In this document: in pieces, positions 24,951 to 34,371 of the stretch | Layout of the letters: every line of letters starts with the position of its first letter | Position numbering within the stretch: the first letter of the stretch is position 1 | DNA from: Pseudomonas sp. GCEP-101 | GTDB taxonomy: Bacteria > Pseudomonadota > Gammaproteobacteria > Pseudomonadales > Pseudomonadaceae | Length of the DNA: 64,000 nucleotides | Direction: 5' to 3' | Assembly: GCF_025133575.1 (NCBI RefSeq) | Contig: NZ_CP104011.1 | Location: 3,976,965 to 4,040,964 of the forward strand | Made by a program: the position numbers and the translations under genes | Notes under the pieces: model-generated | Told to the model about the DNA's origin: nothing | The model's input: the letters and a program-made list of their open reading frames with translations, nothing else | Databases searched by the model: none

Positions 24951-25436
24951 ATGATCCGAACGATTCTCTACGCCACTGACCTCGGTCTTTACGCCCCCTA
25001 TGTCCTTCAGCACGCGCTTTCGCTGGCCCGTGCGTATTCCGCCGAGGTGTACGTGGTGCATGCGGTGGAGCCGCTGGGGCTGTTCGCCGAGTCCGTGCTG
25101 CAGACCTACCTGGACGAAGGCACGCTGAACGAGATGCGCACCAATGGCCTGACCAATGTCATGGGCAGCATCGAGCAGCGGGTGATGGAAGGGTTCCGCG
25201 ACGAGCTGGGGGAAGCGCGCCCGGACGCCGAGCTGATCCGCTCGGTGCGCGTGGTGCAGGGGGATGCGCCGATGGTAATTCTCGACGAGGCCAAGCGCCT
25301 GGGCGTCGACCTGATCGTCGCCGGCAGCCACAGCCATGGGGATGGGCTGAACACGCCTTTGGGGCGTACCGCCGCGCGCCTGGTGCAACTGGCCGAGGTG
25401 CCGGTGTACCTGGTGCCGATGCTGCAGCATCGTTGA
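24951..25436 (+). CDS. Universal stress protein (UspA family)
   Basis: A 161-residue single-domain Usp protein. It begins MIRTILYATDLGLYAPYVLQ and has the AYSAEVYVVHAVEPLG strand typical of the fold. The C-terminal nucleotide-binding loop reads DLIVAGSHSHGDGLNTPLGR, a variant of the G2xG9GS/T pattern, so ATP binding is likely but not certain. AGGAGG lies four bases before the ATG at 24951, a strong ribosome site. The upstream gap of 94 bases may hold its own promoter. It lies just before cysB but is separated from it by an AT-rich promoter region. Confidence 0.88.
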   Translation: MIRTILYATDLGLYAPYVLQHALSLARAYSAEVYVVHAVEPLGLFAESVLQTYLDEGTLNEMRTNGLTNVMGSIEQRVMEGFRDELGEARPDAELIRSVRVVQGDAPMVILDEAKRLGVDLIVAGSHSHGDGLNTPLGRTAARLVQLAEVPVYLVPMLQHR

Positions 25437-25499
25437 ACGCTTTGTGACGATACGTCGATGAAGCCCGGAATTTCCGTGGGGCTTTAGACGAATGGCATG

Positions 25500-26577
<1,078 letters not shown>

Positions 26578-26615
26578 TCGCGCGGCGCCGCTCTCTCGGC
26601 GCTGGGCTCACAGGA

Positions 26616-26651
26616 AACGCCGCGATCCCCAAAGGGGACGCGGCGTTCTCG
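26616..26651 (+). terminator. Probable terminator after cysB
   Basis: Long stem AACGCCGCG / CGCGGCGTT with inner CCCC/GGGG pairing, 39 bases after the stop. The tail is only CTCGTTT, so termination strength is uncertain. Confidence 0.6.
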
Positions 26652-26684
26652 TTTGGCTTCCAGGGTGGGGCGCAAATGCACCCT

Positions 26685-26761
26685 GTAGGAGCGAGCTTGC
26701 TCGCGAACGGATTCACCGGCTACATCAGTGTTGGGCGGTTCGCGAGCAAGCTCGCTCCTAC
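26685..26761. repeat. REP palindrome pair between convergent cysB and MFS genes
   Basis: Two GTAGGAGCGAGCTTGCTC arms, inverted, separated by a 31-base spacer with GGATTCACCGGCTACATC. It sits 15 bases from the MFS stop at 26776. Confidence 0.9.
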
Positions 26762-26775
26762 AACGGCGCCGCGCC

Positions 26776-27960
26776 TCAGCGGATACGCCAGTGCAGCAAG
26801 AGCAGGGCGGCGAACGCCAGCCCTGCGCCGACGAGAAAGGTCCAGCTGGCGCCGAAGCGTTGCCACAGCCAGCCGGCCAGCACGCTGGCCAGCAGCATGG
26901 CGAGGCCGCTGGCGAGATTGAACACGCCAAACGCGGTGCCCTTGAGGTCGGCCGGCGTGGTGTCGGCGATCAACGTCGCCAGCAGCCCCTGGGTAAAGCC
27001 CATGTGCAGGCCCCACAGCGCCACGCCCACCAGCATCAGTGCGGTGGAGTCGGCCCAGGCCAGCAGCAGGTCGGCCGCCACCAGCAGGAGCATGCCGATG
27101 GCCAGCAGCCCGGTGCGGTCGGTGCGGTCCGACCACCAGCCCACCGGATAAGCGGAGAGCATGAACAACAGGGCCATCACCACCATCACCAGCGGCGTCC
27201 ACGCCATGGGCAAGCCGATGGCCTGGGCGCGCAGCACCAGGAACGCCTCGCTGAAGCGCGCCAGGGTGAACACCGCGCCGATGCCGACCACCCACCAGTA
27301 GCGCGCCGGGAAGCTGCGCAGCGCCTCGCGGTGGATCGGCGAACGGAAGCGGTGGCTGCCTTCGGCCTGTTCCGGCTCTTTGACGAAGAAGACGATGGCC
27401 AGCACCGCGATGGCGGCGGGGATGCAGGCGAACCAGAACACCAGGGGCAGGTCGTTGCCCAGCCAGAGCATCAGCGCGATGGCCAGCAACGGGCCGGCGA
27501 AGGCGCCAACGGTATCCATCGACTGGCGCAGGCCAAAGCAGGCGCCGCGGATCTCGGCTGGCGAGACGTCGGCGATCAGTGCGTCTCGTGGCGCACCGCG
27601 GATACCCTTGCCGATGCGATCGAGCAGGCGCGCGGCGAAGATGGTCTCGCCCGTGGTGGCCAGCGGGAACAGCGGTTTGGACAGTGCTGCCAGGCCGTAG
27701 CCGAACAGCACCAGGCCCTTGCGCCGGCCGAGGTAGTCGCTGATGGCGCCGGAAAACACCTTGACGATCAGCGCGGTGGCTTCGGCGATGCCCTCGATCA
27801 GCCCGACCGCGACCATGCTCAGCCCGAGGCTGCCAACCAGGAATAGCGGCAGCAGGCTGTGCAGCAGTTCGGAGGACACGTCCATGAACAGGCTGACGAA
27901 GCCCAGCGCCCAGACGGTGCCGGGAATGCGCGGGCGCGTGCGGTCCGAACCGTCGGCCAT
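26776..27960 (-). CDS. Major facilitator superfamily transporter
   Basis: A 394-residue inner-membrane carrier with about twelve hydrophobic helices. The first follows a short polar start (MADGSDRTRPRIPGTVWALG). The cytoplasmic loop 2-3 signature is GAISDYLGRRKGLVLFG, and a second group-specific motif is RLLDRIGKGIRGAPRDALIAD near residue 118, shared by a Pseudomonas MFS subgroup of unknown substrate. The symmetrical GWWSDRTDRTGLL loop appears in the second half. It is monocistronic, convergent with cysB across a REP pair, and 78 bases downstream of the CxxC protein gene. No substrate can be assigned. Confidence 0.85.
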   Translation of the reverse strand: MADGSDRTRPRIPGTVWALGFVSLFMDVSSELLHSLLPLFLVGSLGLSMVAVGLIEGIAEATALIVKVFSGAISDYLGRRKGLVLFGYGLAALSKPLFPLATTGETIFAARLLDRIGKGIRGAPRDALIADVSPAEIRGACFGLRQSMDTVGAFAGPLLAIALMLWLGNDLPLVFWFACIPAAIAVLAIVFFVKEPEQAEGSHRFRSPIHREALRSFPARYWWVVGIGAVFTLARFSEAFLVLRAQAIGLPMAWTPLVMVVMALLFMLSAYPVGWWSDRTDRTGLLAIGMLLLVAADLLLAWADSTALMLVGVALWGLHMGFTQGLLATLIADTTPADLKGTAFGVFNLASGLAMLLASVLAGWLWQRFGASWTFLVGAGLAFAALLLLHWRIR

Positions 27961-28038
27961 GGGGGAGCTTCCTTGTGCGGCGGGGGAGAGGACAGCAGCC
28001 TGGCTGAGCTGCCATCAAGAAAGCGTCAAGGGTGGGGC

Positions 28039-28383
28039 TTACAGACGGTCCAGGTCGTCGCGCCGGGCCAGTTCGGCCAGGGCTTCGCGGGAATCCAGCG
28101 GAAGTTCGCCACGGCCTTCGAGCACTTCATGAAGGAAACTCATGAACACCGTGTAGACGACTTCGCGGCCGTCATCGTGGCGAACGACGAAGAACGGCGC
28201 GGTGTCCACGCCGTACTGTGCGGCAACGAGCCAGCCGGTGCTGGCGGGATTGCGCTCGTCGGCCACCAGGGTGCGGTCGATACGGTTCAGGTAGCCGCCT
28301 TTTTCCAGGCGTTCGTGGACTTCGCGGCACTTGCGGCAGTCCTGGCCATCGGCCAGGACCTTTTTCACCAGGGTGATGCGCAT
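28039..28383 (-). CDS. Thioredoxin/glutaredoxin-like protein with CxxC, near cysH
   Basis: A 114-residue small protein with an early CRKC pair (Cys16 and Cys19 in DGQDCRKCREVHERLE), as in the active site of glutaredoxin-like proteins. A later AAQYGVDTAPFFVVRHDDG provides the Thr-Ala-Pro cis-Pro loop near residues 54-72. No signal peptide is present. It lies 82 bases downstream of cysH on the same strand. CysH needs a thiol donor in each turnover, so a role as its reductant is a reasonable inference but not proven. The C-terminal part is acidic (REALAELARRDDLDRL). Confidence 0.8.
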   Translation of the reverse strand: MRITLVKKVLADGQDCRKCREVHERLEKGGYLNRIDRTLVADERNPASTGWLVAAQYGVDTAPFFVVRHDDGREVVYTVFMSFLHEVLEGRGELPLDSREALAELARRDDLDRL

Positions 28384-28465
28384 GGGATCGGCTCCGCCGC
28401 AGGCAGGCGTGCGATCCTGGACTGCGGGCTGACAAGGAAATTTCTGTCAGCCCAAGGGTAGGGCG

Positions 28466-29200
28466 TCAGGCCTTGCTGATCAAATTGCCGGCGTGCAGGC
28501 CACACTCTTTCTGCGTGGCCTCTTCCCACCACCAGCGGCCTTCGCGCTCGTGCTGGTTCGGCAGCACGGGGCGGGTGCAGGGCTCGCAGCCGATGCTGAT
28601 GAAGCCGCGCTCGTGCAGGCTGTTGTAGGGGATTTCCAGCATACGGATGTAGGCCCAGACCTCTTCGCTGCTCATGTTGGCCAGCGGGTTGAACTTGACC
28701 AGGGACTTCTCCGGCGTGGAGAAGGCGCTGTCCACCTCGACCACTGCCACCTGGCTGCGGGTGCCGGGGCTCTGGTCCTTGCGCTGGCCGGTGGCCCAGG
28801 CGGTGACGGTGGACAGTTTGCGCTTGAGCGGCTCGATCTTGCGGATGCCGCAGCACTCGCCGTGGCCGTCCTTGTAGAAGCTGAACAGGCCCTTTTCCTT
28901 CACCAGCGGTTCCAGCAGGCGCGGGTCCGGGGTCATCACGTCGATGACGATGCCGTAGTGCTCGCGAACCTGCTCGATGAAGCGGTAGGTCTCCGGGTGC
29001 AGGCGGCCGGTGTCCAGGCTGAACACCTTGACGTTCTTGTTGAGCTTCCAGGCCATGTCCACCAGCACCACGTCCTCGGCGCCGCTGAAGGAAATCCACA
29101 GCTCGTCGCCGAAGTGCTCGAAGGCAAGCTTCAGGATGTCCTGTGGGGATTTGCTGGCATAGCTCGCGGCGATTTCCGCGATATCGAACGGGAGGCTCAT
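28466..29200 (-). CDS. cysH: CysH, adenosine 5'-phosphosulfate (APS) reductase
   Basis: A 244-residue cytoplasmic enzyme that reduces activated sulfate to sulfite. The PP-loop-type nucleotide site appears as [17 protein letters not shown] near residue 35. The APS-type [4Fe-4S] ligands are Cys116-Cys117 (GECCGIRK) and Cys205/Cys208 (GCEPC), which separate it from PAPS-specific CysH. The catalytic Cys233 lies in KECGLH. GGGAGG is near the start. It is likely a CysB target. The CxxC protein gene follows on the same strand. Sulfite made here feeds siroheme-dependent sulfite reductase. Confidence 0.94.
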   Translation of the reverse strand: MSLPFDIAEIAASYASKSPQDILKLAFEHFGDELWISFSGAEDVVLVDMAWKLNKNVKVFSLDTGRLHPETYRFIEQVREHYGIVIDVMTPDPRLLEPLVKEKGLFSFYKDGHGECCGIRKIEPLKRKLSTVTAWATGQRKDQSPGTRSQVAVVEVDSAFSTPEKSLVKFNPLANMSSEEVWAYIRMLEIPYNSLHERGFISIGCEPCTRPVLPNQHEREGRWWWEEATQKECGLHAGNLISKA

Positions 29201-29389
29201 CAGGCGGTAGTCCTAGTTTTAATGGCGCAGTGCGGTGCGTGGGCGCGATGGTAGCAAAGTGGTGGATATGCCCCTAAATAACCATCGGAAAGGTGGACTG
29301 CTGTGTTTGAGTATAAGTGCCGCGTTGCACCGCTGGGAGCGAGCGGCTAGAGTGCCGCCTCTCAAGTCAATCCTGCGGGGAAATCGTTC

Positions 29390-30007
29390 GTGGAAATCGC
29401 CTGTCTCGACCTGGAAGGGGTTCTGGTTCCGGAAATCTGGATCGCCTTCGCTGAAAAAACCGGTATCGAAGCGCTGAAGGCGACGACCCGCGATATCCCG
29501 GATTACGACGTGCTGATGAAGCAGCGTCTGCGCATCCTCGACGAGCACGGCCTGAAGCTGTCCGACATCCAGGAAGTCATCGCCACGCTGAAGCCGCTGG
29601 AAGGCGCGGTGGAGTTCGTCGACTGGCTGCGCGAGCGCTTCCAGGTGGTGATCCTTTCCGACACCTTCTACGAGTTCTCCCAGCCGCTGATGCGCCAGCT
29701 CGGTTTCCCGACCCTGCTGTGCCACAAGCTGATCACCGACGAGACCGATCGCGTCGTCGGCTACCAACTGCGCCAGAAAGATCCGAAGCGTCAGTCGGTC
29801 ATTGCCTTCAAGAGCCTGTACTACCGTGTGATCGCCGCAGGCGATTCCTACAACGACACCACCATGCTCTCCGAAGCCCACGCCGGTATTCTCTTCCATG
29901 CGCCGGACAACGTGATTCGCGAGTTCCCGCAGTTCCCGGCCGTGCACACCTATGAGGACCTGAAGAAGGAATTCCTCAAGGCGTCCAACCGCCCGCTCAG
30001 CCTGTAA
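29390..30007 (+). CDS. thrH: ThrH, phosphoserine phosphatase / homoserine phosphotransferase
   Basis: A 205-residue HAD-superfamily enzyme known in P. aeruginosa to dephosphorylate phosphoserine and to transfer the phosphate to homoserine. HAD motif I is CLDLEGVLVPE with nucleophile Asp7 and Glu9 where most phosphatases have Asp, as in known ThrH. Motif II is VVILSDTFYEF near 87-97, and motifs III and IV are QKDPKRQSV and AAGDSYNDTTML near 147-158. The start is GTG at 29390 with GCGGGG upstream. It diverges from cysH and is followed by a strong terminator. It links serine and threonine synthesis, and serine feeds cysteine. Confidence 0.93.
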   Translation: MEIACLDLEGVLVPEIWIAFAEKTGIEALKATTRDIPDYDVLMKQRLRILDEHGLKLSDIQEVIATLKPLEGAVEFVDWLRERFQVVILSDTFYEFSQPLMRQLGFPTLLCHKLITDETDRVVGYQLRQKDPKRQSVIAFKSLYYRVIAAGDSYNDTTMLSEAHAGILFHAPDNVIREFPQFPAVHTYEDLKKEFLKASNRPLSL

Positions 30008-30021
30008 GACCGGCTGTGACG

Positions 30022-30054
30022 AAAAAGCCCCGCATCAGCGGGGCTTTTTCTTTT
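30022..30054 (+). terminator. Intrinsic terminator after thrH
   Basis: Stem AAAAAGCCCCGC / GCGGGGCTTTTT with loop ATCA and a following TTTT run. Confidence 0.93.
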
Positions 30055-30065
30055 GGGCGCTTTTT

Positions 30066-30139
30066 GTAGGAGCGGATCTTATCCGCGAACCGGCCGACAG
30101 GCCGGCCTGACAGACTTCGCGGACATGGTCCGCTCCTAC
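30066..30139. repeat. REP palindrome pair between convergent thrH and pabB
   Basis: A left arm GTAGGAGCGGATCTTATCC and a right arm ending GGTCCGCTCCTAC, with the inner palindrome CCGGCCGACAGGCCGG. This is the 'atcttatcc' REP variant also seen at 8311. Confidence 0.88.
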
Positions 30140-30155
30140 AGGGATGCGGCAGGAC

Positions 30156-31499
30156 TCAGAGGCCTTCCAGTGTCCGCAGCAGCACGCCCACCTTGGTCAG
30201 CGATTCCTCGTATTCCTCCTCCCAGTTGGAGTCGGCGACGATGCCGCCGCCAGCCCAGCAACTGGCCTGGCCATCCTTCACCAGCACGGTGCGGATGGCG
30301 ATGGAGCTGTCCATCTCGCCGCGTACGTCGAGGTAGAGCAGGCTGCCGCAGTAGATGCTGCGCTGGGTCGGTTCCAGCTCGTCGATGATCTGCATGGCGC
30401 GGACCTTCGGTGCGCCGGTGATGGAGCCGCCGGGGAAGCTGCCTTCGAGCAGGTCCAGCGCGTCCTTGCCGTCCGCCAGCTCGCCGCGCACGCTGCTGAC
30501 CAGGTGATGGACGTTGGGGTAGGTCTCCACCGCGAACAGCTCCGGCACGCGCACGCTGCCGGGGCGGCAGCTGCGGCCGAGGTCGTTGCGCAGCAGGTCG
30601 ACGATCATCAGGTTCTCGGCGCGGTCCTTCTCGCTGGCCAGCAGAGCGTCGGCGTGCTGCCGGTCTGCCTCGGGCGTGCCGCCGCGCGGGCGGGTGCCCT
30701 TGATCGGGCGGGTTTCCACCTGCCTGCCGTGGAGTTGGATGAAGCGCTCCGGCGACAGGCTGAGGACGGCCCCTTCAGGCAACGCCAGGTAGCCGGAAAA
30801 TGGCGTAGGGCAGGCTTCGCGCAGCGCGCGGTAGGCCAGCCAGGGCGAGCCGCTGCAGGGCGCGCGGAAGCGCTGGGTGTAATTCACCTGGTAGCAATCG
30901 CCCGCGAGGATATAGCCGTGCACTCGCTCCAGCGCCGCGCGGTACTGCTCGCGGCTGAGGTCCGGGCGGAACGGCGCGGCCAGCCGGAAGGGCGGCAGGG
31001 TGTCGTCCTCCGGCGGGCTGTCGAACAGCGCGATCAGGCGTTGCCGCTCGTCTGCCGCCAACGCCGGGTGGAACACCAGCTGGCTGCTGCGTTCCTCGTG
31101 GTCGGTGATCAGCGCCCAGGCGTACAGGCCCAGGCGCGCGTCGGGCAGGGCGAGGTCGTCGAGGTTCGGCTCGGGCAGGCGCTCGATGCGGCGGCCGAAG
31201 TCGTAACCCAGATAACCGATCATTCCGCCGACGAATGGCAGTCGGCGATTGTCCGGGACGTTCGCCTCGCCCAGGCTCTGCAGGGCGGCTCTTGCGCGGG
31301 CGAAAAAGCCCTTGGCCGATTCGTCGGCGGTCGGTGCCAGTTCTGCCAATGGCCAGGCGCTCAGAAGGTCATAGCGTCCACGTGTGGCAATGGGTCGACC
31401 GGCGTCCAGAAGTACGGCGCCGGGCGCCCGGTGGATCAGGGCGAAGCGTTCACCCGGGTCTTCCTGATAGGGAAGCGGGTGCAGGAAACAGTCAGGCAT
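30156..31499 (-). CDS. pabB: PabB, aminodeoxychorismate synthase component I
   Basis: A 447-residue chorismate-utilising enzyme that aminates chorismate to 4-amino-4-deoxychorismate on the way to folate, using ammonia from a PabA subunit encoded elsewhere. The PabB-specific active-site Lys is in RPIKGTRPRG (TrpE proteins usually have Ala-Gly-Thr there). Other core motifs are LSLSPERFIQ, SEKDRAENLMIVDLLRNDL near residue 288-306 and SFPGGSITGAPKVRAMQII near 353-371. AIRTVLV and GGGIVADSNWEEEYEE close the active site. It is divergent from the LuxR-type regulator gene, from which it is separated by 99 bases. Confidence 0.93.
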   Translation of the reverse strand: MPDCFLHPLPYQEDPGERFALIHRAPGAVLLDAGRPIATRGRYDLLSAWPLAELAPTADESAKGFFARARAALQSLGEANVPDNRRLPFVGGMIGYLGYDFGRRIERLPEPNLDDLALPDARLGLYAWALITDHEERSSQLVFHPALAADERQRLIALFDSPPEDDTLPPFRLAAPFRPDLSREQYRAALERVHGYILAGDCYQVNYTQRFRAPCSGSPWLAYRALREACPTPFSGYLALPEGAVLSLSPERFIQLHGRQVETRPIKGTRPRGGTPEADRQHADALLASEKDRAENLMIVDLLRNDLGRSCRPGSVRVPELFAVETYPNVHHLVSSVRGELADGKDALDLLEGSFPGGSITGAPKVRAMQIIDELEPTQRSIYCGSLLYLDVRGEMDSSIAIRTVLVKDGQASCWAGGGIVADSNWEEEYEESLTKVGVLLRTLEGL

Positions 31500-31598
31500 G
31501 GGTAACAGCGTGCAGGCAAATGAGGTGATCAGGTCGGCTGAAGGGTCGATCCTAGAGCTATTTCTTCAGTTTACGTAGGAAAAGCATTCTGATAAGAA

Positions 31599-34370
31599 GT
31601 GACGAATCCCACGCGGACAGTGCTCCGTACCAACAACGATAATGACATAGGGATACAGGCCGTGGATGTAGTGCTCGAACCCGCAGCCGGCAGCCTTCTG
31701 CGCTCCAGATTAACACCCCCTCGGGTGCCTGCTGATTATTTGATACGTCCCGACGTTCAGAATGCCCTGGACCGACATCCGTATGCCTCGGTCCTGTCGT
31801 TCTCGGCGCCCGCCGGCTTCGGCAAGACCACCGCGCTGGCAGCGCTGGCCGGAAAGCGGGCGAGCGAAGGCCACAAGGTCGCCTGGCTCTCCCTGGAAAG
31901 CGACGACGATGACCCCGGCCGCTTCTGCCTGAAGCTCATCCAGGCGCTGGCCACTGCCGTGCCGGGCACCGGCGAGGATGCGCTGGGCTATGTGCGCAAC
32001 ACCATGCGCGTGCCCGTGGTCGCGGTCATGGAAAGCCTCCTGATGGACCTGTCCCGCGACGAGCGCAAGGTCCTGCTGGTGCTCGACGACCTGCATGAGA
32101 TCACCCATTCCGACGTCTTCGCCGGCCTCAACCGCCTGGTGCAGTACGCGCCGCCGGGCCTCACCCTGGCCATCGGCAGTCGTTCCCAGCCGCCGCTGAA
32201 CCTCGCCACCTGGCGCGCCAAGGGGCTGCTGCTGGAGGTCGGCCAGGACGAGCTGCGCCTGTCCCGCGACGAAACCCGCGAATACCTGGCCCGCGATGGC
32301 CTGCAACTCGAAGATAGCTGCCTGCAGTCGCTGCACAACCAGACCGAAGGTTGGATGGCGGGGGTTCACCTGGTCAGCCTGTGGTTGCGCCAGCAGCCCG
32401 GCACGCCGGAGGACCTCAAGCTGCTCAGCAGCGACAAGGCCGCCGTGGGTGATTACCTGCTGCGCGCGGTGTTCGAACACCTGCCGGCCGACGTGCAGGA
32501 CGCGCTGCTGTCCCTGGGCATCGCCAATCGCCTGAACGGAGACCTGGCCAACACCCTGACCGGTCGCCAGGATGGCCAGGCGCTGCTGGAGCACCTGGAC
32601 AGCATGCAGCTGTTCCTCCTGCCGCTGGACCGCGACCGCCAGTGGTACCGCTTCCACCAACTGTTCGCCGACTTCCTCCGGGCGCGCCTGCGCGAGCGTG
32701 ACCTGGAGCGCTTCAAGCAGCTGCATTTCAACGCCAGCCTGTGGTTCACCAATCACCACATGCCGACCCTGGCCATCGAGCACGCCTGCCTCGCCGAAGA
32801 CCCGGAAATGCTCGCCGCGCTGGTGGATGGCTGTGGCCTGGAACTGATCAACCGCGGCCAGTTGTACCTGATCTCGCGCTGGCGCAAGCACGTGCCGGAC
32901 GAGATCGCCGAGCGCTACCCGATCCTCGTGCTCAGCGACGTCTGGACCCGCGCCACCGAGCTCAGCCTGCCCGAAGCCAACCGCATGATCGACGAGCTGC
33001 TGGCGCGCTGGGGCGATTCGCGCGGCAGCGGCCCGATGGGCAACCAGTACCTCTCGGCCCTGGCGGTGAAAGCCGTGCTGGCGCTGCAGAAGGACGACCT
33101 CGAACAGTGCATCACCTTGGCGCGCAAGGTGGAAAGCCAGCTGGGGCAGAACTCGGCGTTCCTCGAAGGCGCCATCCTGCTGATCGGCGCCTTCGCCCAG
33201 GTCATCCGTGGCCAGGCGGAACAGGCGCGCCGCCTCATGGGATTGGCGCAGCAGCGCAACCATTTCCTCGATGGCCGCTACCTGCACATGCAGCAGTGCA
33301 CCATCGAGGTGGTGCTGGCGCTGGAGCAGGGCCAGGTCAAGCAGGCGCAGATGCTCATCGAGCGGGTGCGCGAGCAGGCCATGCCGTTGTTCGACAAGCG
33401 CTCCCAGGCCCTGGCGCTGCCGGCCATCGCCGAAGCGCTGACGGCGTATTACCGCACCGACCTGGACGGCCTGGAAGAACGCCTGCGCTGGGCGTTGAGC
33501 CGGGTCGACGTGGTCAATCCCATCGACCTGTATGCCCAGGGCATGCAATGCCTGGCGCGCATCCAGCGCCTGCAGGGGCGCGGCAAGGAAGCGCTGGCGA
33601 CCCTCGGGCTGATGCAGACGCTGGCCTCGCGCAACCAGTCCTGGCGCTTCTTCGCCATGGCGGTGGGCGAGGAGATCAACCTGATCCTCCAGGAGACCGC
33701 CACCGACCGCTGCAAGCGCGCCGAGCAGCGGCTCAAGGCGATCGACTGGGCGAAGCTCGCCAGTCACTACAAGCAGATGCCGTTCAACCCGGTGCTCTGG
33801 GTGCAGGGCATCAGCCGCGTGCGCCTGCTCCAGGCGCGCGGGCACTTCAGCGAGGCGCTGCATGAAATCACCCAGCTGCGCGGCATGCTGCAGCCGGGCT
33901 GGCATGGCCTGCAGCGGCTGCGCCTGGACCTGCTGGCAGCCCTGAGCTACCAGCGCCTGGGTTACCAGGAGCGTTCCCACAGCCTGCTCGGCCAATGCCT
34001 GGTGGGCGCCGAGCGGGAAGGGGTGCGGAGCATTTTCATCGAGGAAGGCGAGGGGATTCGCCAGTTGCTGCAGCAACTGGAGTCCACCGAGCGACAACCC
34101 GCGCTGCAGGTCTTCATTCGCGGAATGTTGACCGTCTGGCCGGGGCAGGAAGCACGCAGGTCGCCCGAGGTGCTCGAGGAAGGTCTGACCGACCGCGAGC
34201 GCGAGGTGGTATGCCTGGCGGCCCAGGGACTCTCCAACGAGGAGATCGGCCAGCGATTGTCGCTGGCCCTGGGCACCGTCAAATGGCACCTGCACAACAT
34301 CTACGAGAAGCTCAAGGTGCGCAATCGGACCCAAGCGATACGCCGTGCCCGCGAGCTGAGTCTGCTCTGA
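31599..34370 (+). CDS. MalT-like LuxR-family regulator with STAND ATPase (first of pair)
   Basis: A 923-residue signal-integrating activator. After a variable N-terminus, Walker A reads APAGFGKTT at residues 70-78, within the STAND-type NTPase block that also shows VLLVLDDLHEITH (Walker B) near 160. A TPR-like helical middle follows. The LuxR-type helix-turn-helix occupies about 855-918 (LTDREREVVCLAAQGLSNEE... GTVKWHLHNIYEKLKVRNR). The GTG start at 31599 has only a weak ribosome site, and an in-frame GTG at 31662 is an alternative. The second paralogue begins one base after its stop. The adjacent envelope operon is the obvious candidate target. The ligand is unknown. Confidence 0.88.
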   Translation: MTNPTRTVLRTNNDNDIGIQAVDVVLEPAAGSLLRSRLTPPRVPADYLIRPDVQNALDRHPYASVLSFSAPAGFGKTTALAALAGKRASEGHKVAWLSLESDDDDPGRFCLKLIQALATAVPGTGEDALGYVRNTMRVPVVAVMESLLMDLSRDERKVLLVLDDLHEITHSDVFAGLNRLVQYAPPGLTLAIGSRSQPPLNLATWRAKGLLLEVGQDELRLSRDETREYLARDGLQLEDSCLQSLHNQTEGWMAGVHLVSLWLRQQPGTPEDLKLLSSDKAAVGDYLLRAVFEHLPADVQDALLSLGIANRLNGDLANTLTGRQDGQALLEHLDSMQLFLLPLDRDRQWYRFHQLFADFLRARLRERDLERFKQLHFNASLWFTNHHMPTLAIEHACLAEDPEMLAALVDGCGLELINRGQLYLISRWRKHVPDEIAERYPILVLSDVWTRATELSLPEANRMIDELLARWGDSRGSGPMGNQYLSALAVKAVLALQKDDLEQCITLARKVESQLGQNSAFLEGAILLIGAFAQVIRGQAEQARRLMGLAQQRNHFLDGRYLHMQQCTIEVVLALEQGQVKQAQMLIERVREQAMPLFDKRSQALALPAIAEALTAYYRTDLDGLEERLRWALSRVDVVNPIDLYAQGMQCLARIQRLQGRGKEALATLGLMQTLASRNQSWRFFAMAVGEEINLILQETATDRCKRAEQRLKAIDWAKLASHYKQMPFNPVLWVQGISRVRLLQARGHFSEALHEITQLRGMLQPGWHGLQRLRLDLLAALSYQRLGYQERSHSLLGQCLVGAEREGVRSIFIEEGEGIRQLLQQLESTERQPALQVFIRGMLTVWPGQEARRSPEVLEEGLTDREREVVCLAAQGLSNEEIGQRLSLALGTVKWHLHNIYEKLKVRNRTQAIRRARELSLL

Positions 34371-34371
34371 C

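Noticed and set aside
28384..28465. Separate small gene between cysH and the CxxC gene
   Set aside because: No reading frame with a ribosome site fits in the 82 bases.
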